From a virus: 48,514 nt of DNA. Shown here one piece after another: positions 1 to 8,410 of the stretch. The stretch is from IMG/VR virus record IMGVR_UViG_3300006754_000004, positions 1 to 48,514 of that record; one strand, written 5' to 3'. The position numbers and the translations under genes were made by a program. Below the pieces are notes generated by a model. That model did no database searches. It was not told where the DNA came from and was given only the letters and a program-made list of their open reading frames with translations. The stretch's first letter is position 1. Each line of letters starts with the position of its first letter.

Positions 1-89
1 ACGAAGATATCATCGTCGACCTCGAATTTACCGCGCACATCAATTCGACGGACTCTCGGACGATTCAGATTTCGCGATACACCGCATAA
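1..89 (+). CDS. 3' end of major tail tube protein gene (duplicate of the copy ending at 48480)
   Basis: The reading frame is open from the window edge to a TAA at 87-89 and is identical to the last 29 codons of the gene ending at 48480. It is not a separate gene. It is the continuation of the tail tube gene across the point where the circular genome was opened, and it shows that the tail chaperone gene at 157 directly follows the tail tube gene. Confidence 0.9.
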   Translation, partial: EDIIVDLEFTAHINSTDSRTIQISRYTA

Positions 90-123
90 CCGCGAGTCGG
101 TTAGCGTGTCGAAAATGGCTACA
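1..123. repeat. Left copy of 123-bp terminal direct repeat
   Basis: Bases 1-123 are identical to 48392-48514. Both copies carry the last codons of the major tail protein gene, its TAA stop and the start of the following spacer. The simplest reading is the overlap produced when a circular or circularly permuted phage genome is assembled as a linear contig, leaving a unique length of 48391 bp. A true short terminal repeat is possible but would be unusual inside a structural gene. Confidence 0.9.
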
Positions 124-156
124 TTCAAAACCACCATAGCCCCGGAGTAAATAGAA

Positions 157-585
157 ATGCCCAAGCTCAGTACATTTAGAACCGACCTCGACCTCGAACT
201 TAGCGGTCGTTGGGTTCAGTTTGGCGACGAAGACGAAAGCGGAAAATGCATCGAATTAAAGATCGCGCGACTTGGAAACAAGAATTACGAACGTCAATTA
301 GGAACGCTTAAGCGTTCGGACTTGAAGAAGATAATGCGAAAGCGCGGGCGCGTCGATATTAACGCGCTTGAGCCGTATATGAAGGAAGCAATGTCGGTAC
401 ACGTTCTTCTTGATTGGAAAAACATTCAAGACGAAAAAGGGAAAACGATTCCCTATTCTCCCGAAAAGGCACTCGAACTGTTTAACGATCCGTCGCTTCG
501 CGAGTTTTACGAATTCGTTCGCGACGAAGCTCAGGACGTCGAGGAGTATCGCGCGGGCGTTGCCGAGGATTCAGCGGGAAACTGA
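157..585 (+). CDS. Tail assembly chaperone, short (G-like) form
   Basis: This is a 142-residue acidic protein lying between the tail tube gene and the tape measure gene, the usual site of the lambda G/GT-type tail assembly chaperone. Such proteins coat the tape measure during tail assembly and are absent from the finished tail. The start ATG has GGAG about 10 nt upstream. The body contains DLELSGRWVQF and a C-terminal helical part rich in D and E. The last codons are TCA GCG GGA AAC TGA and include the slippery heptamer GGGAAAC at 576-582, so part of the translation should continue in the -1 frame. The role is inferred from position, size and the frameshift rather than from strong sequence identity. 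Confidence 0.85.
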   Translation: MPKLSTFRTDLDLELSGRWVQFGDEDESGKCIELKIARLGNKNYERQLGTLKRSDLKKIMRKRGRVDINALEPYMKEAMSVHVLLDWKNIQDEKGKTIPYSPEKALELFNDPSLREFYEFVRDEAQDVEEYRAGVAEDSAGN

Positions 586-1010
586 GGGCGGCTCTTCGTT
601 GGTGGCTCAAGTATGGGGCGACCGGGGATCGAGTCGTTAAGGCGTCGGAGCCGAAGAGCGACCGGCACCGCTCGAAGCGGAAAATTCCCGCATTCGTCGA
701 AGAGGAGCCGGAGATATTCCCCGACCTGCTACCCGTCTGGCGAGCGTTCAATCAATTACACGCGGCGAGAGAGTCGAACGGGTTCGGCGCGTCGCCGCTA
801 CGACCGGCGGACGTTGTGGCATATTTGCGCCTAATAGTTCCCGACGAAGAATCGGTTCGTTTTTGGTATGATCTTGTCGCGGCTATGGATTCCGAGTGGC
901 TTTTGTGGGCGCGGGAGTCGTCCGACAAACGGTCGACCAAATCGGAAAACGTAGAAAGTCGAAAAGAAAAGGAACCTCGCAGTCATGCCCATGATTTCCG
1001 TCGCGATTAA
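157..1010 (+). CDS. Tail assembly chaperone, long (GT-like) frameshift product; join(157..582,582..1010)
   Basis: After a -1 slip on GGGAAAC the ribosome reads CTG AGG GCG from 582 and stays open to a stop at 1008-1010, adding 142 residues for a 284-residue product. The extension begins LRAALRWWLKYGATGD and includes IVPDEESVRFWYDL and WLLWARESS before a basic tail, so it looks like real protein. It has no ATG until 816 and no good ribosome site of its own, so frameshifting is the natural way to express it. Its end overlaps the tape measure start by 26 nt, as in lambda-like tail operons. In lambda the T extension recruits the tail tube protein to the tape measure. I infer the same here. Confidence 0.85.
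576..582 (+). promoter_or_regulatory. -1 programmed ribosomal frameshift site GGGAAAC
   Basis: The heptamer fits X XXY YYZ in the frame of the upstream gene: G GGA AAC, one codon before the TGA stop. It resembles the GGGAAAG site of lambda G-T. The codons after a one-base slip (GGG AAA) open the -1 frame to 1010. The efficiency cannot be read from the sequence. Confidence 0.88.
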
Positions 1011-4000
1011 CGCCGCCGGTGCCAAGAAGGGCGCGACGGAGTTTAACGCCGCAACAAAAAGTATGGGGCGATCGGCGACCGCCGCGAAGGCAAAGGTTGC
1101 CGGTTTGGGCGCGTCGACGAAGAAGCTCAAGTCGACAATGGGCGGAATGAAGGCCATGTTCGCGGGCATCGGCGCGACGATCCTTTTAACAAAAACAATT
1201 AAGACGATGGCGGGGTTTGAGCAAACGATGGCGACGCTCTCAGCGGTAACGGGTAAGTTCGGCGATGAACTGTCCGAACTTGAAAGCGTCGCGCGTAAAA
1301 TGGGGTCGACGACGGTCTTCTCGGCGCGCGAGGCGGGCGAAGGGCTTGTCTTTTTGGCGCGCGCGGGGTTTACGGCGAACGACGCGATTAAAGCGTTACC
1401 GGGCACCCTCGACCTCGCCCAAGCGGGCGCACTCGATCTTGGCAAGGCGGCGGACATCGCTTCGAATGTTCTTTCTCAGTTTGGGCTAGCGGCGGAAGAA
1501 ATGACGCGCGTCGGCGACGTTCTCGTTAATACGGCGAACTCGGCGAACACCGATGTTACGCAAATGGCGGAAGCGTTAAAAATGGTCGGGCCGGTCGCGG
1601 GCGCGCTCGGTATATCGCTTGAGAATACAAGCGCGGCGATAGGCGCGTTGGGCGACTCCGGAATTCAGGCGTCAATGGCGGGCACGAATTTGCGCGGAGT
1701 TCTTGCGGCTTTGCTCGGGCCGACAGGGAAAGCCGAGGCGGCTATGAAGCGGCTCGGCATAACAGCCGAAGAACTACAGCCGGACGAATTAAACGATTTT
1801 TCGGGCGTGTTTAAGAAGTTGGCGGGGACTTCATTTAGCGCGTCCGACGCGGTCGCGATGTTTGGTCGGCGTAATGCGGCGGCGGCTCTTATTCTTGTTG
1901 ACAGTATCGGGAAGGTTGAAAGTTTAACCGAAGCGAACATAAAGGCCGAAGGCGCGGCAAAAGACGCTGCTAAGGTAATGAGCGACACGCTCGGCGGTTC
2001 GTTTAAGACTCTTGTTTCGGCTATTGAAGAGGCAATGATTCAGGTCGGCGAAGGCGGCTTCGGCGGCGCGGTACGGTCGACGGTTGATACTCTTCGGTCG
2101 GCAATTCGGATCATATACGGCTTCGCCGAAGCGGAAGACAAGGCGAGCAAGGCGGCGAACGTTTTAGCGGTCGCGCTTCGCATAGTCGCTTTTTGGATTA
2201 AGACCTTAATCGCCAAAGCGGTTATTCTGTTTGTTATCAAGTTGGCTAAACAGCTACGAACCCTAACCGCAACAGTTATGGCGTTAAATGTTGCAATGGC
2301 GGCAAATCCGATCGGCTTAATTGTTACCGGTCTTGCGCTCGCAACGGCGGCGTTTTTTACGTTTAGCGGCGGGGCGGATTCCGCGACACGGTCGGCGGAA
2401 CAGTTCGCCGAACGACAGGCGGCACTAGCTGATAGACTAAAAGGTTTTAACGCCGCCGTCGCAGCGTTCGAGCGAGGAACAGAACTGAAAGAATCGTCGA
2501 AACAAGTGTCCGCGATTGATAGTTTAATACGGCTATTCGAGGCCAAGTCGGAGGCGTTTAGAGTTATGGCCGCCGAGTCGGCTAACGCTAAAATCGAGTC
2601 CGCCGATATAATCGGCATGGCTAGCGCGGTCGAAAAAATAACAGGCCGCGCGCCGGGTGGATTTGGCCCCGATGTAAGCGTGACAGATTACGGTTCTGGA
2701 CCGGTAGTCTCTCGATCAAGTTCTATGCAAATACAAAAGGGTATTAGCAACCTTGAAACATATATACGGGCATTGCAAAAATATAGGGATAACCTGAAGG
2801 ATAATAAGAAACAAGACGCAGAGGACGCACAGTCTAAGGTTGACGCGGTGATCGCGACAAAAAACGCAATGTCCGCGCTTAAAAAGCGAATCGCCTTAAT
2901 GACCCGCGAGGCTTCTTTGATTTCCAAGACCGCGAAACAGCGCGCAATCTCGAACGCCATATTCGCAAATGCGGCAAGCCTTGAAAAATTGAGCGCGAAA
3001 GATCGCTTAATTAAAATTATGCAACTGTCGCAAATTGCGGGCTTGATGGAAGACGAGAAGCAAGCGGCGAAGAACAGGAAGAAAACCGACGCGCAAGCCA
3101 AGGCGGACGCAGCGGCGAACGTCGCGGCGAAAGAGTCTCTTGACGCGTTAATAGAGTCCCAAAAAATGGAAGTAATGTTAATCGGCGAAGATGAAGCCGC
3201 GCGCGTCCAACGCCTCGCGGTCGAGCGCGCCGAGGCAACGATAGCGGGTACGTCGTTAACTTTAACGAAGGATCAAATAACGCTAATTCAGGCGTTAGCA
3301 CTTTCTAAGCACAAAGCGGCAATAGAGGCGGCGAGGATCGCCGAAGAGGCTTTGACCGCCGAGGGGAAATTGCGGATAGCAAAAGCCGAGTCGGACGCCG
3401 CCGAAGAACGCCGCGCGCAAATGCAAGAGGACGGATTAGCGCGAGCAAAGGAAACGCTTCGATTGATGGAGCAAGAAATAGAACTTTCGGGAATGTCAAA
3501 CGAAGCGCGCGAACGCGAAGTCGCGCGTCGCGAATTTATTCTCGCGCTGAACGACTCCGAAGTTGAAGGCGTCGAAGCGTTGATCGCGAAGTACGACGAA
3601 CTCGCCGGTAAACTTAGCAGCATTGACAAGAAGACAAAGACAATGGGCGAGAGCATCGAGCAAACATTCGAAAGAATGGGCGAGAAGATCGGCGACGCGT
3701 TCGCCGATTTCTTCGAGGATATTCTCGTTAACGTTACGTCGATCGAAGACGCCTTCGAGAATCTCGCGCGCGGTATTGTTCGGATTATGACCGAAGTTTT
3801 GGTTATGGAGCCGCTGCGAAATTCTATGCGCGATTTGTTTAGCGGGCTTCTCAGCGCGTTAAGTGGAGCGTTAGGCGGTGCGCTTGGCGGGGGCGGTGAT
3901 AGTGGCGGCGAAACATTCGACGCGCTTGTCGCGGCCGGCGATTCCATTACGGCGCGAGATCTGGCTCTGAATAATGGAAAATTCGCAAGCGGCGGCGTAT

Positions 4001-4263
4001 TCGCGCATGGCGACGTATTCAGCGGGCCGACAACCTTCCCCATGAGCGGGGGGCGAACTGGCTTGCTCGGCGAAGCCGGACCGGAAGCAATCTTGCCGCT
4101 CAAGAGAACAGCCGACGGGAAGCTCGGAGTCGAGGCGGGCGACGGTGGCTCAAAGACCATAATCGTAAATCAGAAAATATATACGCGCGACGCGGGTTCG
4201 TTTGATCGCTCGCAGAAACAAGTAGCCGACGGAGTTCGTCGCGCAATGTCGAGAATAGGGTAA
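985..4263 (+). CDS. Tail tape measure protein (TP901-type core)
   Basis: At 1092 residues this is the longest tail gene product. It sets tail length and is ejected with the DNA. Residues about 75-270 form the phage minor tail (TP901) core, with GFEQTMATLSAVTG, LARAGFTANDA and GISLENTSAAIGALGDSGIQ. Hydrophobic segments at about 390-460 could insert in the host membrane. The middle is alanine- and lysine-rich helix. The C-terminus has the glycine-rich segment SGALGGALGGGG and the motif LLGEAGPEAILPLKR that is typical of tape measures. The first of two ATGs (985 and 991) is chosen because AGGA lies upstream. The gene overlaps the frameshift extension and is followed after 7 nt by the distal tail gene. 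Confidence 0.95.
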   Translation: MPMISVAINAAGAKKGATEFNAATKSMGRSATAAKAKVAGLGASTKKLKSTMGGMKAMFAGIGATILLTKTIKTMAGFEQTMATLSAVTGKFGDELSELESVARKMGSTTVFSAREAGEGLVFLARAGFTANDAIKALPGTLDLAQAGALDLGKAADIASNVLSQFGLAAEEMTRVGDVLVNTANSANTDVTQMAEALKMVGPVAGALGISLENTSAAIGALGDSGIQASMAGTNLRGVLAALLGPTGKAEAAMKRLGITAEELQPDELNDFSGVFKKLAGTSFSASDAVAMFGRRNAAAALILVDSIGKVESLTEANIKAEGAAKDAAKVMSDTLGGSFKTLVSAIEEAMIQVGEGGFGGAVRSTVDTLRSAIRIIYGFAEAEDKASKAANVLAVALRIVAFWIKTLIAKAVILFVIKLAKQLRTLTATVMALNVAMAANPIGLIVTGLALATAAFFTFSGGADSATRSAEQFAERQAALADRLKGFNAAVAAFERGTELKESSKQVSAIDSLIRLFEAKSEAFRVMAAESANAKIESADIIGMASAVEKITGRAPGGFGPDVSVTDYGSGPVVSRSSSMQIQKGISNLETYIRALQKYRDNLKDNKKQDAEDAQSKVDAVIATKNAMSALKKRIALMTREASLISKTAKQRAISNAIFANAASLEKLSAKDRLIKIMQLSQIAGLMEDEKQAAKNRKKTDAQAKADAAANVAAKESLDALIESQKMEVMLIGEDEAARVQRLAVERAEATIAGTSLTLTKDQITLIQALALSKHKAAIEAARIAEEALTAEGKLRIAKAESDAAEERRAQMQEDGLARAKETLRLMEQEIELSGMSNEAREREVARREFILALNDSEVEGVEALIAKYDELAGKLSSIDKKTKTMGESIEQTFERMGEKIGDAFADFFEDILVNVTSIEDAFENLARGIVRIMTEVLVMEPLRNSMRDLFSGLLSALSGALGGALGGGGDSGGETFDALVAAGDSITARDLALNNGKFASGGVFAHGDVFSGPTTFPMSGGRTGLLGEAGPEAILPLKRTADGKLGVEAGDGGSKTIIVNQKIYTRDAGSFDRSQKQVADGVRRAMSRIG

Positions 4264-4270
4264 GCCGATA

Positions 4271-5248
4271 ATGGGGTTTCACGAAGTCAATTTTCCCGAC
4301 CGCATTTCTTACGGCTCGACCGGCGGTCCGGGATTTAACACCGGAATAACGGAGCTTCGAACAGGCATCGAGGAAGCGGTCGCGCGGTCGTCTTCTGCGA
4401 GGCGTCGCTATAATGCCCGGTACGGCATCAAAAGCCACGCAGACCTATACGAATTGATCGAGTTCTTTACGGCTCGCCTTGGCTCGGCTAACGGGTTCAG
4501 GTGGAAGGATTGGACGGATTACGCGACGACCGCGACCGGGACGACCCACAATTCGGGCGACGCGTCAATATCGACGACCGACGAAACAATCGGCACGGGG
4601 GACGGGTCGACAACGACGTTTCAATTAGTCAAGACCTATACAAGCGGCGCGATTACTCGAACGCGAACGATCGAAAAGCCGGTTGCCGGGTCGATCGCCG
4701 TATCGGTTGATTCTGTCGCAAAGACCGACGGCGTCCATTATACGGTTAACACGACGAACGGAATCGTAACGTTTACATCGGCACCGGCGGCGGCGGAAGT
4801 TGTTAAGGCGGGTTGTAAATTCGACGTTCCCGTTCGCTTCGGTTTAGAAATCGACACGCAACTTCCGGTTTCAATCGAGGGGTTCGACGCGGAAGACCTA
4901 AGCGACATTCCGGTTGTAGAGATTAAGAACGAAGACGAGTTAAGCGACGAGCAGTTCGCGGGCGGTGCCATAAATCATGGCGACATAATCGCAACCGTAA
5001 ATATGGCGATCCTTCAGGGGTTCGTTCATGTTTGGGAAACGTCGAGCGGTGCGCCTATCGCAAAACTTCCCGCGACGACGAACCTTCCGACAGGCGGTCC
5101 GATTTTCTCGATATTCAACGACGGCGCGGTTTCTCTTGTCGTTCAAAATCAGGCGGCGGCGACGATTGCAACCGTTGCGGCGAACGCGGCGGTTATGATA
5201 TTTCTCGGGTTAGATTCGGGCGGCTCGAAAGTTTGGCGAGCGTTATAA
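4271..5248 (+). CDS. Distal tail protein, DUF2460 / GTA gp12-like, with extra C-terminal beta domain
   Basis: The product has 325 residues. Residues 1 to about 215 match the DUF2460 family, the distal tail or baseplate hub protein of gene transfer agents: FHEVNFPDRISYGSTGGPGF, RRRYNARYGIK, a SANGFRWKDWTDY stretch and VPVRFGLEID. The family is usually about 210 residues. Here an extra domain of about 110 residues follows, with FSIFNDGAVSLVVQN and AANAAVMIFLGL. It resembles the N-terminal domain of the next protein, which suggests tandem duplication of a small beta domain for fibre attachment. The next gene starts directly after the stop. Confidence 0.88.
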   Translation: MGFHEVNFPDRISYGSTGGPGFNTGITELRTGIEEAVARSSSARRRYNARYGIKSHADLYELIEFFTARLGSANGFRWKDWTDYATTATGTTHNSGDASISTTDETIGTGDGSTTTFQLVKTYTSGAITRTRTIEKPVAGSIAVSVDSVAKTDGVHYTVNTTNGIVTFTSAPAAAEVVKAGCKFDVPVRFGLEIDTQLPVSIEGFDAEDLSDIPVVEIKNEDELSDEQFAGGAINHGDIIATVNMAILQGFVHVWETSSGAPIAKLPATTNLPTGGPIFSIFNDGAVSLVVQNQAAATIATVAANAAVMIFLGLDSGGSKVWRAL

Positions 5249-6448
5249 ATGTGGACACAACAACGATTTTACGGTGGACCGGTTCAACGCGTCGCGATTG
5301 GCGGCGGCGGGGGAACGGTATTCGCCTCGAAATTGATTCACGTTTACATAGCCGCGCCGACCGTGGCGACTTGGGACGTTCGACTTCCTGACGCAACAAC
5401 CGTTAACGCGGGTTCGACTTTCTATATTTTCAATGATGGCTCGTCGCTCTTAAACGTCAAGTCGAAGGACGACGGCGGACTCGACCACGAACTCGCAGCG
5501 AATAGGGCGGGGATTTATTCGCTTGTTGACGGGTCGACGATCAACGGGTCGTGGACAAAGCGAGTTAAGACGCCCGCAAGCGCGGACTACCCGCGCGTAT
5601 CGGTTGACCTGTTCGTTCGTGGCTCGGGTTCGGGCGCGACTAATCTCGACCGTCGAGAATATACTACGGCGGCATGGTCCGAAGAGGTTTCGTCGCCGGT
5701 CACGCGGGCGAACGCGGCGGGGTTCGCGATCGGCAAGCGGTTATATTTCTTTGGTGACGACGCAGCCGGGACGGACGCGGCGGACGTTCGCGAATTTTCC
5801 GGTTCGGCGGGCGGTTCATGGTCGACAAAGGCAACGCTCGGGTTCCAAATGGAACGCGGAACGGCGGCAGCAATCGACGGGATAGGCTACGCGCTTGGCG
5901 GAAGATCTCAAACGAACGCGAAGAAGTACGACGCAAGCGTCGACACTTGGACGGCTGTCACTGCGTTGCCGCAAGAGCGATACTACGCGCGCGCGATTGC
6001 GGTCGGCGAAGAGAGAAGAATTTTTATCGCACCGGGCGAGCCGACACCATACGCCGCGCCTCTTATGTATCACCCGGCGACCGATACGTTCGAGAAAATC
6101 GCAGTCTATGCCGCCATTGGTTACGAACGGGTCGGCGGAACTTGTCTTGAGGGTAAGCCTTATATATTCGGCGGGCGCGGCGGATCGACAGACTTTAAGA
6201 CTGAAGTCTTTTCGTACAACCGAGCGATTAACGCATGGGCCGAGGAAGCCGACATGGGGACGGCGCGCGCCGATATGGCTTGTTCGAAACAAGAAGAAAC
6301 GGCAACGCTTGCGGGCGGACTGGAAAATTCCGACGCGAACGTAAACACTGTCGAAACGTTTTCCTATCGAACGAGAACCTTTACAGCGTCAACGGCTATG
6401 CTGGCTCGGCGAAGTGGCTTACAAAACGGGGGCGTTGTTGGGATATGA
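5249..6448 (+). CDS. Kelch-repeat tail protein, putative receptor-binding adhesin
   Basis: The product has 399 residues. Residues about 25-105 form a small beta domain (FYIFNDGSSLLNV, AANRAGIYSL) related to the C-terminus of the preceding protein. Residues about 150-395 contain kelch-like blades: AIGKRLYFFGDD, AAIDGIGYALGGRS, YDASVDTWTAVTALP, EGKPYIFGGRGG, YNRAINAWAEEADM and KQEETATLAGG. These alternate hydrophobic strands, double glycines and spaced Y/W residues, as in a beta-propeller. It sits among distal tail genes, so I infer a host-binding or glycan-binding role. No enzymatic motif is visible. The stop overlaps the next start as ATGA. Confidence 0.75.
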   Translation: MWTQQRFYGGPVQRVAIGGGGGTVFASKLIHVYIAAPTVATWDVRLPDATTVNAGSTFYIFNDGSSLLNVKSKDDGGLDHELAANRAGIYSLVDGSTINGSWTKRVKTPASADYPRVSVDLFVRGSGSGATNLDRREYTTAAWSEEVSSPVTRANAAGFAIGKRLYFFGDDAAGTDAADVREFSGSAGGSWSTKATLGFQMERGTAAAIDGIGYALGGRSQTNAKKYDASVDTWTAVTALPQERYYARAIAVGEERRIFIAPGEPTPYAAPLMYHPATDTFEKIAVYAAIGYERVGGTCLEGKPYIFGGRGGSTDFKTEVFSYNRAINAWAEEADMGTARADMACSKQEETATLAGGLENSDANVNTVETFSYRTRTFTASTAMLARRSGLQNGGVVGI

Positions 6449-7092
6449 ATAATGGGGACATAGCAAGCGAACTCGGCGACCTGTTGAGCGATCACCGACC
6501 TTTCCATTCCGAATTTCAAATCGACAACTTTATAGTTCGCAAGAGCGCGCCGACCGCATGGGGGCAGTACGTCCAAGTTTTGCGGGAATTAGATTCGCGG
6601 GTCGAGGAATTGCGCCGCGCGTATGTGGAAATTGAACGACTGAAAATTGACGTCGAAGAATTTGTCGCGACGAAGCCGCGAGGCGGTTCGAATGACTTTA
6701 AGCGTCGCCGCCTTGTTCTTGACGAACTCGAATTAAACCGTCGCCTATCGCAAGCGGAGAAGATGCAAGCCGACCGCGAGCGCGAATTCGCGCGGTTCTA
6801 CTCGATCGGTCTTTCGCTTCGCTCGGCAATCGGACCGGTCGACGAAGAGCGTCGACAGTTGCTCGACGCTGATTTGTGGCGCGCGCGCCTTGTCGAAACG
6901 CTTTACTTCGAAAAACGGTCTTCGACCGGGATTTCCAAGGAAACGATAGAAACGCTTGCGGCGTTGCCGTCGGAAATGGCGCGCGCGGCGTTGGAAGAAA
7001 GCGAAGAGGAAGAGGTCGCGGCGCGGTTCTTCGTCTCAAGAAATCGCGAAACGGTCGCGCCCGGCGAAGTTAGGCGGTTGGTATGCCGCTAA
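6445..7092 (+). CDS. Unrecognised coiled-coil tail-region protein
   Basis: The product has 215 residues. The ATG at 6445 is chosen because it overlaps the previous stop as ATGA; the frame is open further upstream but only in the shadow of the kelch gene. The sequence is mostly charged helix (VLRELDSRVEELRRAYVEIE, LDELELNRRLSQAEKMQADR) and is probably coiled coil. The position between the kelch adhesin and the DUF2163 protein suggests a tail or assembly role. I recognise no family. It overlaps the next gene by 10 nt. Confidence 0.7.
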   Translation: MNNGDIASELGDLLSDHRPFHSEFQIDNFIVRKSAPTAWGQYVQVLRELDSRVEELRRAYVEIERLKIDVEEFVATKPRGGSNDFKRRRLVLDELELNRRLSQAEKMQADREREFARFYSIGLSLRSAIGPVDEERRQLLDADLWRARLVETLYFEKRSSTGISKETIETLAALPSEMARAALEESEEEEVAARFFVSRNRETVAPGEVRRLVCR

Positions 7093-7976
7093 CTATTCCG
7101 ACAATTCATTCGGATTTTAAGACGACATGGACGAAGCGTCTTTCTCACGCTTGGAAAATCACGCGCGCCGATGCAACCGTGTTCAAATTTACATCATTCG
7201 ATCGAAAGGTTACGCTCGACGACGGGCTAGTTTATACGCCTGTCGGCGGGTTCGATCAATCCGCCTCGCGCCGGTCCGACTCAATGCGCGATCACGATAC
7301 AGAGTTTCGCGGAGTAATTACCGCCGCGTCGATTACCGACGACGATTTGCGCGCGGGGTTGTTCCGCGAAGCAATGGTCGAAGAGTATGTTTTCGATTGG
7401 CGTTGTCCGTGGGCGGGGCCGGTCGTTACTCATGTTTACTGGATCGCGAAAACAATGTTCGACGGCGAGAAATGGCAAGCCGAATGCACCGGCCCGATGC
7501 GTTTTCTTAAGACGAAGATCGGCGACGTTTACGGTCGTACTTGTCGTTGGGATTTCGGCGATTCGAATTGCGCGTTTAACGTCGCGTCGGTTACGCTGTC
7601 CGGTCGCCTTGTTCTTGCAATGGAAGACGGATTAAAGCGGCGAATTATTCTCGCCGATCCGACAGGTCCGCCGGGGTTCGGAACATTTACAGACGAAGCC
7701 GTTTTCGACGACGGGAAAATTACGTTTACAAGCGGCGCGAACAACGGGTTAACCGGCATCGTTAAAAGCTACCGAAACGCCGACAAGCGAATTGAACTTC
7801 AGGTCGCAATGCCTTACGACATCGCGTCCGGCGATGCCTTCGACATTGTCCAAGGTTGCGATAAGTTGCTCGGAACCTGTCGCGATCGATATTCAAATAT
7901 CGCGAACAACGGCGGGTTCCCATATATTCCGGGGCAAGACCGAGTCTTGCAGACGCCCGCGAGTAAGACGAAATGA
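7083..7976 (+). CDS. Baseplate hub protein, DUF2163 / GTA gp13-like
   Basis: The product has 297 residues and matches the DUF2163 (phage BR0599-like) family found immediately before the NlpC/P60 gene in gene transfer agents. Recognisable parts are WKITRADATVFKFTSFD near the N-terminus, the GRTCRWDFGDSNCAFN segment and a C-terminal GCDKLLGTCRDRYSN...NGGFPYIPGQD motif. The paired cysteines of these two segments are the ones thought to bind an iron-sulfur cluster in the related lambda L and GTA hub proteins. A TSGANNG segment near residue 220 resembles an insert also seen in two other tail proteins of this phage. It overlaps the next gene by 4 nt. Confidence 0.88.
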   Translation: MPLTIPTIHSDFKTTWTKRLSHAWKITRADATVFKFTSFDRKVTLDDGLVYTPVGGFDQSASRRSDSMRDHDTEFRGVITAASITDDDLRAGLFREAMVEEYVFDWRCPWAGPVVTHVYWIAKTMFDGEKWQAECTGPMRFLKTKIGDVYGRTCRWDFGDSNCAFNVASVTLSGRLVLAMEDGLKRRIILADPTGPPGFGTFTDEAVFDDGKITFTSGANNGLTGIVKSYRNADKRIELQVAMPYDIASGDAFDIVQGCDKLLGTCRDRYSNIANNGGFPYIPGQDRVLQTPASKTK

Positions 7977-8410
7977 ACAAAGAAGTTGAACACATAATCG
8001 ACGCGGCTCGCGCTGGAATCGGATCGCGCTTTGCTCACCAAGCGCGGTCTCCCGGCGTTGCGGTTGATTGTGTCGGATTGCTCGCAGTTACGGCGGATAA
8101 GCTCGGAGTTCCTCACGGCGATATAAAGCGTTACCCGCGACTCGCTACGCCTGATATGCTGTCGGAAGGCTTGGCCGACTGTGGGCTTCTTGGCCCGTTT
8201 CTCGCGGACGCTATGAAGACGGGCGACGTTCTCGTTTTTCGTTGGGGACCATTGGGCCGGTTGGGCCATGTTGGAATATTGGTTTCGCCGTCGCGATTTA
8301 TTCACGCATACGCAGCGGCGGGGCGCGTTTGTGAGAGCGACTTGTCGGATTCGTGGCTTGAAAAAGTGTCGGAAGTTTGGCGTTTTCCCGAAAGAAGAAA
8401 AGGGTCTTAA
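7973..8410 (+). CDS. NlpC/P60 cysteine peptidase of the tail tip (GTA gp14-like)
   Basis: The product has 145 residues, normal for the family. The catalytic cysteine is C33 in VAVDCVGLL, the histidine is H99 in GRLGHVGILV and a third polar residue is H111 in FIHAY. NlpC/P60 enzymes of this type cut peptide links in peptidoglycan. On the tail tip this would help the DNA cross the cell wall at infection, rather than cause lysis. The gene starts as an ATGA overlap with the DUF2163 gene and its TAA overlaps the ATG of the next gene, so the series is translationally coupled. Confidence 0.92.
   Translation: MNKEVEHIIDAARAGIGSRFAHQARSPGVAVDCVGLLAVTADKLGVPHGDIKRYPRLATPDMLSEGLADCGLLGPFLADAMKTGDVLVFRWGPLGRLGHVGILVSPSRFIHAYAAAGRVCESDLSDSWLEKVSEVWRFPERRKGS

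Noticed and set aside
816-1010. Independent 64-residue gene with an ATG at 816
   Set aside because: The same frame is open and protein-like from about 582 and follows a perfect slippery site, so the ATG frame is better explained as the end of a frameshift extension.
3288-4160. Long minus-strand open frame of 290 codons inside the tape measure gene
   Set aside because: It is a shadow of the biased codon use on the + strand: low-complexity S/P/A-rich translation, no SD site, and it lies wholly inside a well-supported gene. Other long minus frames (831-1457, 18892-19677, 39392-40027) were rejected for the same reason.
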